Source: CS4-C045 sp963844115
Lineage (GTDB): Bacteria > Planctomycetota > Planctomycetia > Pirellulales > UBA7805
Assembly (NCBI GenBank): GCA_963844115.1
Contig: CAWJNN010000075.1
Span: forward strand, 1-64,000
Length of the DNA stretch: 64,000 bases
Direction: 5' to 3'
Both the position numbers and the translations under genes were made by a program. The notes beneath the pieces were generated by a model. That model was not told the origin of the DNA. It was given only the letters and a program-made list of their open reading frames with translations, and did no database searches. The stretch's first letter is position 1, and each line of letters starts with the position of its first letter. Shown here piece after piece: positions 1 through 10,237 of the stretch.

Positions 1-897
1 GCAGATGTGCCGGGGATCGATTTCCGCCTTCTGGCGTTCGAAGGCATCATACATGGTATTGAGGCCATTGAAAACGTAGTTGTCCAGATTCTTGTGGTGT
101 GGGATCTGAAAAGATTGTGCCGCATCTAGCGCCTGCCAGGTGCGTCGCGTTGAAGGAAACAGTGAATACGGATGCCGCACCATGTGCACGAAGCGGGCAC
201 CCGGAAACATCTTGGCCAGCAAGCCAATGCGCCCCGTGTGTGGTGGCGACTTCAAAATGATTCGCTTGCCTCGATGCACGTGCAATGATTTCAAGAACCA
301 CGACAGCGTGTCGGTGAACTTCTGTCGATCCTGTTCCGACATGGCATCCGCATCAATGAACTCGGAATAGTCGTACGGATCGTTGGGAAACGCCAACCGT
401 GAATAGGGTGTGGGTGCACCCATAGCGCAAAGCGCAAATTCATCCTCCTGCGGTCGATCGAATCCCGCTTCCATGTTGTCCATCGGACGTTTGGCCGGCA
501 CCGTAAAAGACAGCAATCGCGGCAGGATCCATTCGGAAATCACAAAATGGTGCGGCGCAAAGCATTCATACGTGTTGGGAAAGGTAAAACGATCGTCGCA
601 GACCATTAGCTCGTGCATCAACGTTGTACCACTGCGCCAATGTCCGATGATGAAAACGGGTGGTTGGTCAATTACGGCCTCGTTGATCCGTCGTCCGTGC
701 CGCCACTGCTGGATCCGGTAGAGCGCAGAGTTGAAAAACGTGCATGGCACCAGCAGCACCGCCATCCCCCAACACCGTGGATGAATGCGAAATCGATGGC
801 GACTTAACAAGCGTAAAAAGGCACCTGTTCGCATTCCATGCCAGAACCGCGGACTGTACAGCGGGTACTTGTTGAAATCTTGTGTCGGTTTGGCCAC
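1..897 (-). CDS. Sulfotransferase family protein (3' end cut by window edge)
   Basis: The reverse strand stays open from about 897 to the left edge, so only the N-terminal ~299 residues are visible. It has a PAPS 5'-phosphosulfate loop (FIIGHWRSGTT, near residue 75) and the 3'-phosphate-binding segment (FVHMVRHPYSLF, near residue 236), the two landmarks of the PAPS-dependent sulfotransferase fold. Between them lie KSPPHTG and an aromatic-rich region. The family transfers sulfate from PAPS to carbohydrates, lipids or proteins; the substrate cannot be told here. A hydrophobic stretch near residues 45-60 could touch the membrane. The GTG at 897 is the chosen start; the frame stays open further upstream into the repeat tract, so the start is uncertain. 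No clear Shine-Dalgarno site is seen. Confidence 0.85.
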   Translation of the reverse strand, partial: MAKPTQDFNKYPLYSPRFWHGMRTGAFLRLLSRHRFRIHPRCWGMAVLLVPCTFFNSALYRIQQWRHGRRINEAVIDQPPVFIIGHWRSGTTLMHELMVCDDRFTFPNTYECFAPHHFVISEWILPRLLSFTVPAKRPMDNMEAGFDRPQEDEFALCAMGAPTPYSRLAFPNDPYDYSEFIDADAMSEQDRQKFTDTLSWFLKSLHVHRGKRIILKSPPHTGRIGLLAKMFPGARFVHMVRHPYSLFPSTRRTWQALDAAQSFQIPHHKNLDNYVFNGLNTMYDAFERQKAEIDPRHIC

Positions 898-927
898 GGT
901 GCTTACGACGCCAGGGTCAGCGGTGTT

Positions 928-1093
928 GGAGGACTGGAGGACTGGAGGACTGGAGGACTGGAGGACTGGAGGAATGGAATAATGGAATAATGGAGGGAAG
1001 GCAATGGAAGGGTTCGCTAGCTGCGTCATCCACCGCGCCAGCATTCCAGCATTCCAGCATTCCAGCATTCCAGCATTCCAACGTTCCAACGTT
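928..1093. repeat. Pair of 8-bp minisatellites that change strand sense
   Basis: From 928 five copies of GGAGGACT run head to tail and decay into GGAATGGAATAATGG. After a ~50-base gap, five copies of CCAGCATT (1038-1077) and two of CCAACGTT (1078-1093) follow. The first tract is purine-rich on the + strand and the second pyrimidine-rich, so the two can partly pair. The block fills the space between the sulfotransferase start and the regulator stop. The 8-bp unit is not a multiple of three, which argues against coding use; the ORFs that cross it look spurious. Confidence 0.85.
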
Positions 1094-1109
1094 CCAGCAG
1101 TCCCAAAAA

Positions 1110-2951
1110 TCACCGCGGAATTTCGTATTCATCCAGCTTACGATACAACGTCGCTCGCCCGATCCCCAGCAGCTTGGCCGCCTCGACCATGTTTCCGCCT
1201 GAGCGGCGGAGCGCTTCGACGATCAATTTCTGCTCCCAGTCAGTGATCTTCAACGATTCCATCGGATCGCCGATTGTATCTCGCAATCCCAAGTCACCAA
1301 CCTGGATCTGATCTCCATCGGCCAGGACGACGGCACTATCGATCACGTTACGTAATTGCCGGACGTTGCCGGGCCACGTATAGGAGAGCAGCTTTTGGCG
1401 AGCCTCTTGCGAAATGCCCAGCTTCTGCCGGCCATGTTCGCGACGGTAATGATCCAGCAGGGAATCGATCAACAGCCCGATATCGCTACCGCGATCGCGC
1501 AACGGTGGCACGGTGAGTTCAAATACGCTGAGCCGGTAATAGAGATCCTCACGAAACTTCTTTTCGCGAGCATACGACTCCAGATCCTGGTTGGTGGCCG
1601 CGATAACGCGTACGTCCACCGATACCTCCGTCGCACTTCCGACCGGCAAGAAGGGATGACCTTCCAGGATTCGCAACAGTTTGGCCTGCCCTTCCAGCGG
1701 TAATTCGCCCACTTCGTCCAACATCAGCGTCCCAAGATCCGCTTGTTGAAAGTAGCCGACATGATCGCGATCGGCCCCGGTAAACGCGCCTGCCTTATGG
1801 CCGAACAATTGGCTTTCGATCAGCTCGCGCGGTATGGCCGCGCAATTCACCGACAAGAACGGTTGATCGGCACGTGGACTGGTTCGTTGAATGGCTCTGG
1901 CAACCAGTTCCTTCCCCGTTCCACTCTCTCCGCGAATCAGCACGCAACCGGTTGCCATGGCGAGCCGCTGGATTTTGGACTTTAGTTGCATCATTTCCGG
2001 GCACTCACCCACCATTTCGTCGTAGCCCGGCGACTTGGCGGCCAGCTGCTGCAAATCGACTTCCACACTCGTCTGGTGCCGCGCCCGCACCAAGGCCGCT
2101 CCCATGATGTTCGCAACCGAAACGATGAAATCGAAATCGCTTTGGCGGAAATGGCTCTGTTCGCGATAAGCATGAATCGCACCGCGCAATGCGCCGCGGT
2201 GAATCAAGGGAACACACAGCGCGTCCGCGTAGTTCTCTAGGCTTTCCGACGAATTGGATTCCCGTTGGTTGGCAATCCAGACCGCGTGACGCTGTTTGCA
2301 AACTAGTTCCGTCAGCATTTCGCTCAGCTGACCATCCAGGGGCGCATCGTCTGGCATGACCAACTTGGGGACCAAATGACCCGACTCGTTAACCCACAGG
2401 AATCCGACGACCGTCGCGCCTATCTGCTCACGGGTCAACTCCAGCGAGATTCGAATAACGGCCTCCGGATCCGTCGTCCCCAGCAACTTGATACTCAGCT
2501 GATACAACACCAGGAGCTCTTTGGCTTGCTGGACATCGCGCAGGGCATGCACGGCCAGGAGACCGTCGCTTTCAGGATTAACCGCCTGGTCTTTCACAAC
2601 GGTCTGGGTCCGGTTTGGCTGACCATCGTCGCCGGCGCCAGGCGCCTGTTCGGAAATGCTGAATGCGAATTCCGTTGAGCCGACGCGGATGCGACACCCG
2701 TCGTTCAGCGTCGCCTCCTCAACCTTCTGTTCGTTAACGTGCGAGCCGTTCCGGCTGCCGGCATCGCGAAGCACCCAGGCGCCACTCCCGTTGCCTTGTC
2801 GCAGGATCGTTGCGTGGACTCGCGAACAAAGCGGATCGGTCAAAACGACACTACACTCCAAGCCTCTCCCGATTCGGTTCTCCTCGTTAGGTTGGAGGCG
2901 AAAAACCGAGCCGGGTTGGCTGCCCACGGTCATCGTAAGATAGATGTGCAC
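1110..2951 (-). CDS. FHA-GAF sigma-54-dependent transcriptional regulator
   Basis: This 613-residue protein has four parts. An FHA domain (residues ~1-95, with GRG near 28 and SRVH near 43) binds phosphothreonine. A GAF-type sensor spans ~150-305. A sigma-54 AAA+ domain follows (~320-560; Walker A GESGTGKE, sigma-54 contact loop GAFTGA). A Fis-type HTH (AAKLLGIGRATLYRKL) ends it. Such proteins open promoters held by RNA polymerase-sigma-54. The FHA domain suggests control by Ser/Thr kinases, which are abundant in planctomycetes (inference). It is transcribed divergently from the tail-specific protease across ~267 bp. The ATG at 2951 is used; an ATG six codons later (2933) is an alternative. 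Confidence 0.92.
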   Translation of the reverse strand: MHIYLTMTVGSQPGSVFRLQPNEENRIGRGLECSVVLTDPLCSRVHATILRQGNGSGAWVLRDAGSRNGSHVNEQKVEEATLNDGCRIRVGSTEFAFSISEQAPGAGDDGQPNRTQTVVKDQAVNPESDGLLAVHALRDVQQAKELLVLYQLSIKLLGTTDPEAVIRISLELTREQIGATVVGFLWVNESGHLVPKLVMPDDAPLDGQLSEMLTELVCKQRHAVWIANQRESNSSESLENYADALCVPLIHRGALRGAIHAYREQSHFRQSDFDFIVSVANIMGAALVRARHQTSVEVDLQQLAAKSPGYDEMVGECPEMMQLKSKIQRLAMATGCVLIRGESGTGKELVARAIQRTSPRADQPFLSVNCAAIPRELIESQLFGHKAGAFTGADRDHVGYFQQADLGTLMLDEVGELPLEGQAKLLRILEGHPFLPVGSATEVSVDVRVIAATNQDLESYAREKKFREDLYYRLSVFELTVPPLRDRGSDIGLLIDSLLDHYRREHGRQKLGISQEARQKLLSYTWPGNVRQLRNVIDSAVVLADGDQIQVGDLGLRDTIGDPMESLKITDWEQKLIVEALRRSGGNMVEAAKLLGIGRATLYRKLDEYEIPR

Positions 2952-3218
2952 GTTGCCTACTAATGTATTCCAGTTGCCTCGCCCTTATTGTACCGTATCG
3001 ATGCAAGCGGGTCGGTTTCCGCAGCCGGCAGATGACGGGAAGGACGAATTCCTGCCTAGACGTCCTTGCAAGCGTTACGCTCAAGTGACAACGTCGATCT
3101 TGTTTCTGATTCGCCTTCCGTATATCATCGAACAGCTGGAATAACTCCTTTTGAGAGAAATAGTTAGCTCATTCGAGTGACCTGCCAGATTATTTCAGTC
3201 CAACAAAGGAATTTCGTT

Positions 3219-5311
3219 ATGAAGCCGCTGTCCCCTTCGCGCAATCCGAGAATCAGCCGCTCGACCCTGGTCATGCTATCGATGATCGGCCTCGTCTCAA
3301 CGGCGCTGGTCGTGAAAGCCGCGTTAGCTGACGTGGAAGGACCATCCGATCAGGACCGCCGCGTGACGCTTGCCGTCACCTCGTTTTTGAACCAGGATCA
3401 TCTTTCCCGACGCAATCTGGATGACGAAATTTCCCAACGTTGCCTGAAGAGTTATCTCGATGCGCTCGACCCGATGAAGCTGTATTTCACCCAGGCCGAC
3501 ATCGATCATTTCTCGCGGTGGCGGAACTCGTTGGACGATCTGGTCAAACAGGGGCACGTCAAGTTCGCCTTCGATGTCTTCAAGGTCTACCTCAAGCGAT
3601 TGGACGAGCGAATGAAAGACGTCTCGCAGTTGCTGGAGGAGGAGCACGATTTCACCGTCGACGAGTTCCTGGACACGAACTTCGATGACATGGCGTATCC
3701 GCAGGACGCGGCGGAGGCCAAAGACCGTTGGCGTCTGCGCATCAAATACGATCTTCTGATCCAAAAGGCCGCGAAGACCGAACCGAAAGAAGCCCGCGAA
3801 AAACTCGCTCGTCGCTACCGGACGTACACACAGAACAAACACCAGACCGACGGGGAAGAACTTATCGAGACGTTCCTTTCGGCATTGGCGACCAGCTACG
3901 ATCCGCACACATCCTACATGTCGCCCGGCACGCTAGAAAATTTCAATATCAGCATGCGACTTCAACTGGAAGGAATTGGTGCCGCGCTGATGCTGGAAGA
4001 CGGCATTACCGTGGTAAGCAAGATCATCGCCGGCGGCGCGGCCGACAAGGAAGGTAGCCTCCAGCCAGAAGACCAGATCATTGGCGTCGGTCAAGGGAGA
4101 GATGGCCCGATCCAAGACGTGGTTGGAATGCGATTGAACGATGTCGTCAAGCAGATTCGCGGCAAGCGCGGCACCGTGGTCCGCCTGCAGGTTACTCCCG
4201 AGGGAGGCGGCGAACCGAAAGTCTATGAAATCACTCGAGCGAAAATCGAATTGAAGGATAGTGAAGCGCGGTCCGAGATCATTGAGGTCGGTAACAAGCC
4301 CGATGGCACGCCCTACAAGATCGGCGTTATTGATTTGCCAAGCTTCTACATGGATATGGAAGCTGCGCGTCTGGGCCAACCAGACTTCAAGAGTACAACG
4401 CAAGACGTGAAATTACTTCTGCGTGACTTTCAGCGAAGCGGTGTCGATTCCGTCGTGTTGGACTTGCGCAGAAACGGTGGAGGGTCGCTAACCGAAGCGA
4501 TCAATTTGTCCGGTTTGTTTATCGACAAGGGACCGATCGTTCAGGTCAAGGACGCGGACGGGCGGGTTCAGCACTACGATGACATGGATGCCGGAACCGC
4601 CTGGAGCGGCCCGCTGGTTGTGCTGGTAAGCAAATTCAGTGCTAGTGCGAGCGAGATTTTCGCCGGTGCTATCAAGGATTATCGTCGCGGCATCGTCGTC
4701 GGTGATCACCACACGCACGGCAAAGGAACGGTGCAAACCCTGATGGATCTGGGTCGGCAGCTCTTCCGTAGTCCCAAAGCCCCTGAAATGGGTGCCCTGA
4801 AAATCACCATGCAACAGTTCTACCGGCCGAATGGATTCAGCACCCAGAATAGTGGTGTTTTGTCAGACGTTGAACTGCCATCCATTACCACTCACCTGGA
4901 TGTTGCGGAAAGCGACCTCGATTACGCGATGAAGTTTGACCAGGTCGAAGCGGCTCCCTTGGAGACGGCCAATCAAATCGATCCGGCGATGGTCGATCAG
5001 TTGCGCGCCTATCCGTACAGCGGCAGTCGGAGTCCGACGACTTTAAGAAGCTGTTAAAGCGCATCGACAAATACAAAGCGCAAAAGGCAAGAAAGAAGAT
5101 TTCATTGAACGAAGTGGCATTCTTTGCCGAACGTGGAGCCCTTGAGGACGAAGAGGAAAAAATTCGTGAAGGCCTGGGTGAAGACGATGGCGAAAAGGAC
5201 AAGCCGGTCTTTGAGCGAAACTTCTACAACGATGAGACGCTCAATATCGCCGTCGACTATACCAAACTACTCCAGGGTGGACGCCTCGCCGCATCCGTTC
5301 AACCGCGTTAA
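3219..5311 (+). CDS. prc: Tail-specific (carboxy-terminal processing) protease, frame interrupted
   Basis: A periplasmic serine protease that degrades or trims proteins from their C-terminus. An N-terminal export signal or anchor (~residues 15-38) is followed by an N-terminal helical domain, a PDZ domain (GIGAALMLEDGITVVSKI) and the S41 catalytic domain, with the nucleophile in KFSASASE and the lysine in HGKGTVQ. The first frame ends early at 5057. The C-terminal domain (SDDFKKLLKR, then KISLNEVAFF) continues one base back in frame to the TAA at 5309-5311. A single missing C near 5009 restores about 697 residues, close to E. coli Prc (682). The ATG at 3219 is chosen because AAAGGA lies 8 bases upstream; an upstream GTG at 3177 has no such site. 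The gene converges with the hydrolase at 5340. Confidence 0.92.
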
Positions 5312-5339
5312 GCTCGAATTCTAACGTGAAGCTTGCTAT

Positions 5340-6155
5340 CTAACCCTGCGCCAGGTTCAGCGGCAGGCGCAGTCCATCGTAGGCGACCTCCACTCCGCGC
5401 GGAAGTTTGCTGGACGTTGCGGCATGGTCTAACTCATGCGATAGGTGCGTCAGCAACGCGCGGCGGGGCTGCAACTGTTCGATCACTGCCAGGGCCTCGC
5501 TCAGGCTGAAATGCGTCGGATGCGGTCGATCGCGCAGGGTATCCAGGATCAGGACGTCCAGATTCTCCAACAACGGCCAGCTTGATTCGGGTATTGCATT
5601 CGTATCGGTGCAGTAAGCGACCTTTCCAACGCGAAACCCCAATACATCGAAGTGACCGTGCTGCAACCGTAGCGGAATGACTTCCGCGCCCAATACTTGA
5701 AACGGTTTCATCGAGATTTCGTGGAATGCCAGGTCGGGCCGCGCACCTTCGTGCGTCTTCTGGGCGTCCGAAAAGGCGTAGTCAAAACATTTGCGAATCC
5801 GCTGTTCCACGTTCACTTCGCAATAGAGTGGAAACGGATGACCGAGATAGAAAGGGAACAAACGCACATCGTCCAGACCCATCAAATGATCACTGTGATC
5901 GTGCGTAAAGACGGCGGCGTGAATGATCCCAATTCCTTCACGCAACAATTGCTGACGCATATCGGGCGTCGTGTCGACCAACAGATTGCCCTCAGGCAAA
6001 CCCATCACCACGCTAGTACGCGTGCGCGAATTGCGGGGATCGTCACTGGTACAAACCGAGCAACCGCAGCCAATCGCGGGTACGCCGACCGATGTGCCTG
6101 TCCCCAGGAAAATCAACTCATCCGGGAATTCGATCGTTCGAATTGGCTTGCTCAA
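5340..6155 (-). CDS. MBL-fold metallohydrolase (PhnP-like)
   Basis: This 271-residue metallo-beta-lactamase-fold protein opens with FLGTGTSVGVPAIGCGC, as in PhnP-type cyclic phosphodiesterases and related MBL hydrolases. The zinc-binding motif THDHSDH is intact, and further metal ligands are likely at YCTDTNAIP and LLTHLSHE. The Cys pair in GCGCSVC may bind a structural zinc, as in PhnP. The family hydrolyses phosphodiester or related bonds; with no phn genes nearby, the substrate is unknown. It is convergent with the protease, with 28 bases between the stops. Confidence 0.85.
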   Translation of the reverse strand: MSKPIRTIEFPDELIFLGTGTSVGVPAIGCGCSVCTSDDPRNSRTRTSVVMGLPEGNLLVDTTPDMRQQLLREGIGIIHAAVFTHDHSDHLMGLDDVRLFPFYLGHPFPLYCEVNVEQRIRKCFDYAFSDAQKTHEGARPDLAFHEISMKPFQVLGAEVIPLRLQHGHFDVLGFRVGKVAYCTDTNAIPESSWPLLENLDVLILDTLRDRPHPTHFSLSEALAVIEQLQPRRALLTHLSHELDHAATSSKLPRGVEVAYDGLRLPLNLAQG

Positions 6156-6440
6156 CGCTGTAGCTCCGCTGCCATTCTAGCGACGAACGCATACCCGATG
6201 ATGGTCCCAGCGAGACACGAAACCCATTTGTGCTGGCGCCCGGCCTTCGTTGACCGCGACAATCCGCCTGGAGGTAGGGCAAATCGTAGTTGACCATACT
6301 TCCACATCGCTATAAACTTCCTTGGTGGAACACGTTGCGCGGATTTAGACCGCTCGACTATCGCCCGGGCGGCCATGCATGAGCCGCTTTCTTCTTATTT
6401 AACTCGACCTCAACTTCGACGACGCTCAATCGCCAATACG

Positions 6441-9400
6441 ATGGACGCTATAGAACGCATCTGGGAAATTCTGTCAATCTTGTTCGGCAGTGTCCTTAAG
6501 GGATTCGAGCGGTTCGTCACATCCGTCTTCGGGTCTTCCAATTCGCGGCTGATCAAGAAATTCGATTCTCAAGTCGCCGCCATCAACGCTTTGGAACCGA
6601 AATTCCAGGCGATGAGTCGTGAAGAACTCAAACAGCAGACAGCTGAGTTTCGCAGACGGTTGGCTGCAGGCGAGACCCTGGACGATTTGCTTGTCGAGGC
6701 GTTCGCCATCTGTCGCGAGGCAGGTGTACGTTACCTGAATATGCGTCATTACGACGTCCAGCTGATCGGTGGCATGATCCTGCATAGCGGATCGATCGCC
6801 GAAATGGTCACCGGCGAAGGAAAAACGCTGGTCGCCACCCTGCCCGCCTATCTCAACGCCCTCGCCGGCTCGTGCACGTCGTCACGGTCAACGACTACCT
6901 CGCTCGTCGTGACATGGAATGGATGGCGCCGCTGTACATGAACCTGGGCCTGAAGGTCGGCACCATCCAAAGCGATATGCAAGGTTCGGAGGGAACCAAG
7001 CGCCGCCAGGAAGCTTATGCATGCGACATCACCTACGGCACCAACAACGAATTCGGCTTCGATTACCTGCGCGACAATATGAAGCTTGCCGCCCACAGCG
7101 ACGATCGGTTTCCGAAGAGCAGCCAGCAAGTGCAGGGTACGTTGAAGTTCGCGATCATCGACGAAGTCGATAATATTCTGATCGACGAGGCGCGGACGCC
7201 GTTGATCATCTCCGGGCCCGCCCATGACGACGCGCGGCGGTATAGCGAAGCCGATCGGATTGCGCGACAGCTGAAAAAAGAGACCCATTTCGTTGTTAAC
7301 GAGAAAGAACACTCGGTCCATATGACGGACGAGGGGATCCGTGAGGCCGAGCGTCTGGCGGGGGTCGAGAGCTTTTATACGGCCGGCAATATGGACTGGC
7401 CCCATCTGATTGACAACGCGCTGAAGGCTCACTTCCTGTACAAATGCGACGTGAATTACGTCATTAAAGACGGGAAAATCATCATTGTCGACGAATTCAC
7501 AGGCCGCTTAATGGAGGGGCGACAGTGGAGCGACGGCCTGCACCAGGCGGTCGAAGCCAAGGAAGGCGTGAAGATTAAAGAGGAGACGCAAACGCTCGCC
7601 ACCATTACCCTCCAAAACTATTTCAAGCTCTATGAAAAGCTGTCCGGCATGACCGGTACAGCCATGACCGAGGCGGGTGAGTTCTGGAAAATCTACGAGC
7701 TGGATGTCGTCGCCGTCCCCACCAACAAAGCAATGCAGCGGATTGAATATCCCGACGTCATCTACCGCAGCGATCGCGAGAAGTTCGGCGCCATCGCCGA
7801 CGAAATCGAACAGCTAGTCAAGTATGACACGCTGACCATGAAGGACGGTGACCAACTGGTGGGAACCATCGACCGACAGACCAACGAGACGGTGGTTTTC
7901 CGTCCTTCCGAGAAGAAGAACCAGGAAACAATCTCTCTGGACAAAGTAGCACGTATTCAACGCGGCGGACGGCCGATTCTGGTGGGAACTGTCTCCATTG
8001 AAAAGAGCGAGCGGATCTCGCATCACTTGGAAAAGCGTGGCATCAAGCACGAAGTGCTGAACGCCAAACAACACAAGCGCGAGGCCGAGATCGTAGCCCA
8101 GGCGGGGCGTCCTGGCTCGGTCACCATTGCCACCAACATGGCGGGCCGCGGCACCGACATAGTGCTAGGTGGCAATCCCGAAACCATGGCCTGGGCCCTT
8201 CTGCAGGACAAATACGAGACGCGGCTGGACGTGCCCCAGGACGAATGGGAGGCTCTGGTCGAACAGATTCGCGTGGATGAAAAAATGCCGGAAGCCGCCC
8301 AACAAGTCAAAGATCTGGGCGGCTTGCATATTATCGGGACCGAGCGGCATGAGGCGCGTCGCATCGACCTCCAGTTACGCGGCCGTAGCGGTCGACAAGG
8401 TGACCCGGGCAGCAGCCGCTTTTATCTCTCCCTGGAAGATGACCTGATGCGGATCTTCGCGGGCGAGTGGGTTAAGAACATGCTGACGCGACTGGGGATG
8501 CAGGAAGGCGAGGCCATCGAAAGCAAGATGGTTTCCCGCCGCATCGAAGGTGCCCAGAAAAAAGTCGAGGAACGCAACTTCGAAGTCCGCAAAAACCTGT
8601 TGGAATATGACGAAGTCATGGACGAGCAGCGCAAGCGGGTCTATCGATATCGCCAGAATATCCTGAATGGCGTCAATTGCCGTGACCTGATCGTCGAAAT
8701 GATCGATCGCCAGACCGATCAGCATTTGGACCGGTACCTGGATCCCGACTTTGGCACCGACTCCTTCGCCGTCGGGGTCGGAGGTCAACTGGGCGTGGAG
8801 TTCGACGGCCGTGACTTCAAGGATCTCGACTTCCAATCTGCGGAGGCGTACGCCAAAAGTGAAGCATTCCGAATGGCACATTCGCAGCTGCTGGACGCGA
8901 TCGACGAGAACCTGCCCGATCAGGAGGATTCTGAAGATTGGAACTGGGAAGCGCTGGCCAAGTTTGCCAACAGCCGCTGGCACCTTTCGCTGCGCGATCG
9001 CGACCTGCGAAAAATAGGGCGAGACAAGCTGGACGAAACCATTCTCGAATTGGTGCGCGACTCGTTGGAAAAGACCGACCTCAGCGCCGGAGCTGCCTAT
9101 CTGGACAAAGAATTCGGATTGAACACAGCGCTCAACTGGATCCGCTATAAATTCGCACTTGATCTGCCGATCGACGAATTCCGTAGCCTCGAACCCCACG
9201 AATTCAAACAGCGTGTCGTGGACGAGGCGATTGAAATGTATAACCAGCGTGAGATCGAATTCCCGGTGATGGCCGGCCTGGTTCACTTCACGCGCCGCGA
9301 CGTAAGTGGCAAGCGATTCGATCGCGGCCAGTTGGCCGACTGGGCTCGCGAGCGCTTTGGTGTCGAACTGGACCTGGAGGATCTGCGCAACAAACAGCGC

Positions 9401-10150
9401 GATGAAATCCAATCCGTTCTGATCGAACAGAGCCGCAAGAACTACGATCGCAGCAAGGAGGTACGCGCAGATCTGGAACAGCGTTTTGCGGAACTATTCC
9501 CGGCGGACAACGCGGGCAAGGTGGCACTAACGCCTGCGTATACCTATTCGCAAATCGCCGGTTGGGCGAAAGAACACCTGGCTGCGAACCTTGACGTTGA
9601 ACGTATTTCGCAGATGGATGTCGATCAACTGCACCACGAATTGTCCATGGCGTTTCAGGATCACTTTTTTCCTGAAATCCGTCGCATGGAACGTTCGCTG
9701 GCGTTACAGATCCTCGATACCGCCTGGAAAGATCACTTGCTGGCCATGGACCACCTGCGGGGCAGCGTCGGGCTGCGCGGGTACGCTCAGGTCGATCCGA
9801 AGGTCGAATACAAGCGCGAGGGCATGCGGATTTATGAAGCCATGTGGAATTCCGTCGATGAACGAGTCACCGACCTGGTCTTCCGCATGGAACAACTGGA
9901 TGAGGGTTTCGTGAGTTCGACCTGGGTCGAGACAGCCGCCACCCACGAAGCAGCCAAATCAGCCAGCGAATTGGTGGCGAGCGATCAAGAGGCTTTCGAC
10001 GGAAGCGAAGGGTCGGAAAGACTGGAACCGATCCGAAACAAAGGTGAACGTGTCGGGCGCAACGCCCCCTGCCCGTGCGGCAGCGGCAAGAAGTACAAAA
10101 ACTGCTGCATGAAGAAAGGTGGCGGCGGCGTAGCGGCCGCACTGCTTTAG
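6441..10150 (+). CDS. secA: Preprotein translocase ATPase SecA, enlarged and frame interrupted
   Basis: SecA drives proteins through SecYEG. The Walker A stretch MVTGEGKTLVA lies just before a frameshift near 6868, after which VVTVNDYLARRD resumes one base back in frame. One missing base restores about 1236 residues, against 901 in E. coli. NBD2 landmarks (NMAGRGTDIVLGG, GRSGRQGD) and the C-terminal zinc motif (CPCGSGKKYKNCC) are present. The extra length comes from a ~45-residue insert between NBD1 and NBD2 (about 7828-7962) and from four copies of a ~45-residue helical module (about 8941-9685). The ATG at 6441 gives the usual SecA N-terminus; an ATG at 6375 adds 22 unfamiliar residues. REP-like palindromes follow the stop. 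Confidence 0.95.
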
Positions 10151-10220
10151 TTTGTAGTTCCGCCTTCAGGCGGCCATCCCATTGAAGACGCTCAAACCGC
10201 CTAAAGGCGGAACTACGAAC
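10151..10220. repeat. REP-like doublet, family A
   Basis: Two copies of a short palindrome-bearing unit face each other between secA and waaA: GTAGTTCCGCCTTCAGGCGG at 10154-10173, and its inverse ending GGCGGAACTACGAAC at 10206-10220. Each holds a CCGCCT-AGGCGG hairpin, and the pair can fold into one larger hairpin. Related copies occur at 11562, 11919, 19021 and 33373 in this window. The layout matches REP doublets (BIME-like), which often act as mRNA stabilisers or terminators; that role is inferred. Confidence 0.85.
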
Positions 10221-10237
10221 AAGACAAGGATGTCATC

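Noticed and set aside
3324..3908. Long ORFs antisense to genes (here and elsewhere, for example 8375-9412 and 25622-26470)
   Set aside because: They mirror the codon pattern of well-identified genes on the other strand and show no domains.
5000..5060. Programmed frameshifting in prc
   Set aside because: There is no slippery heptamer with a following structure, and similar breaks occur in a dozen unrelated genes, so an error is simpler.
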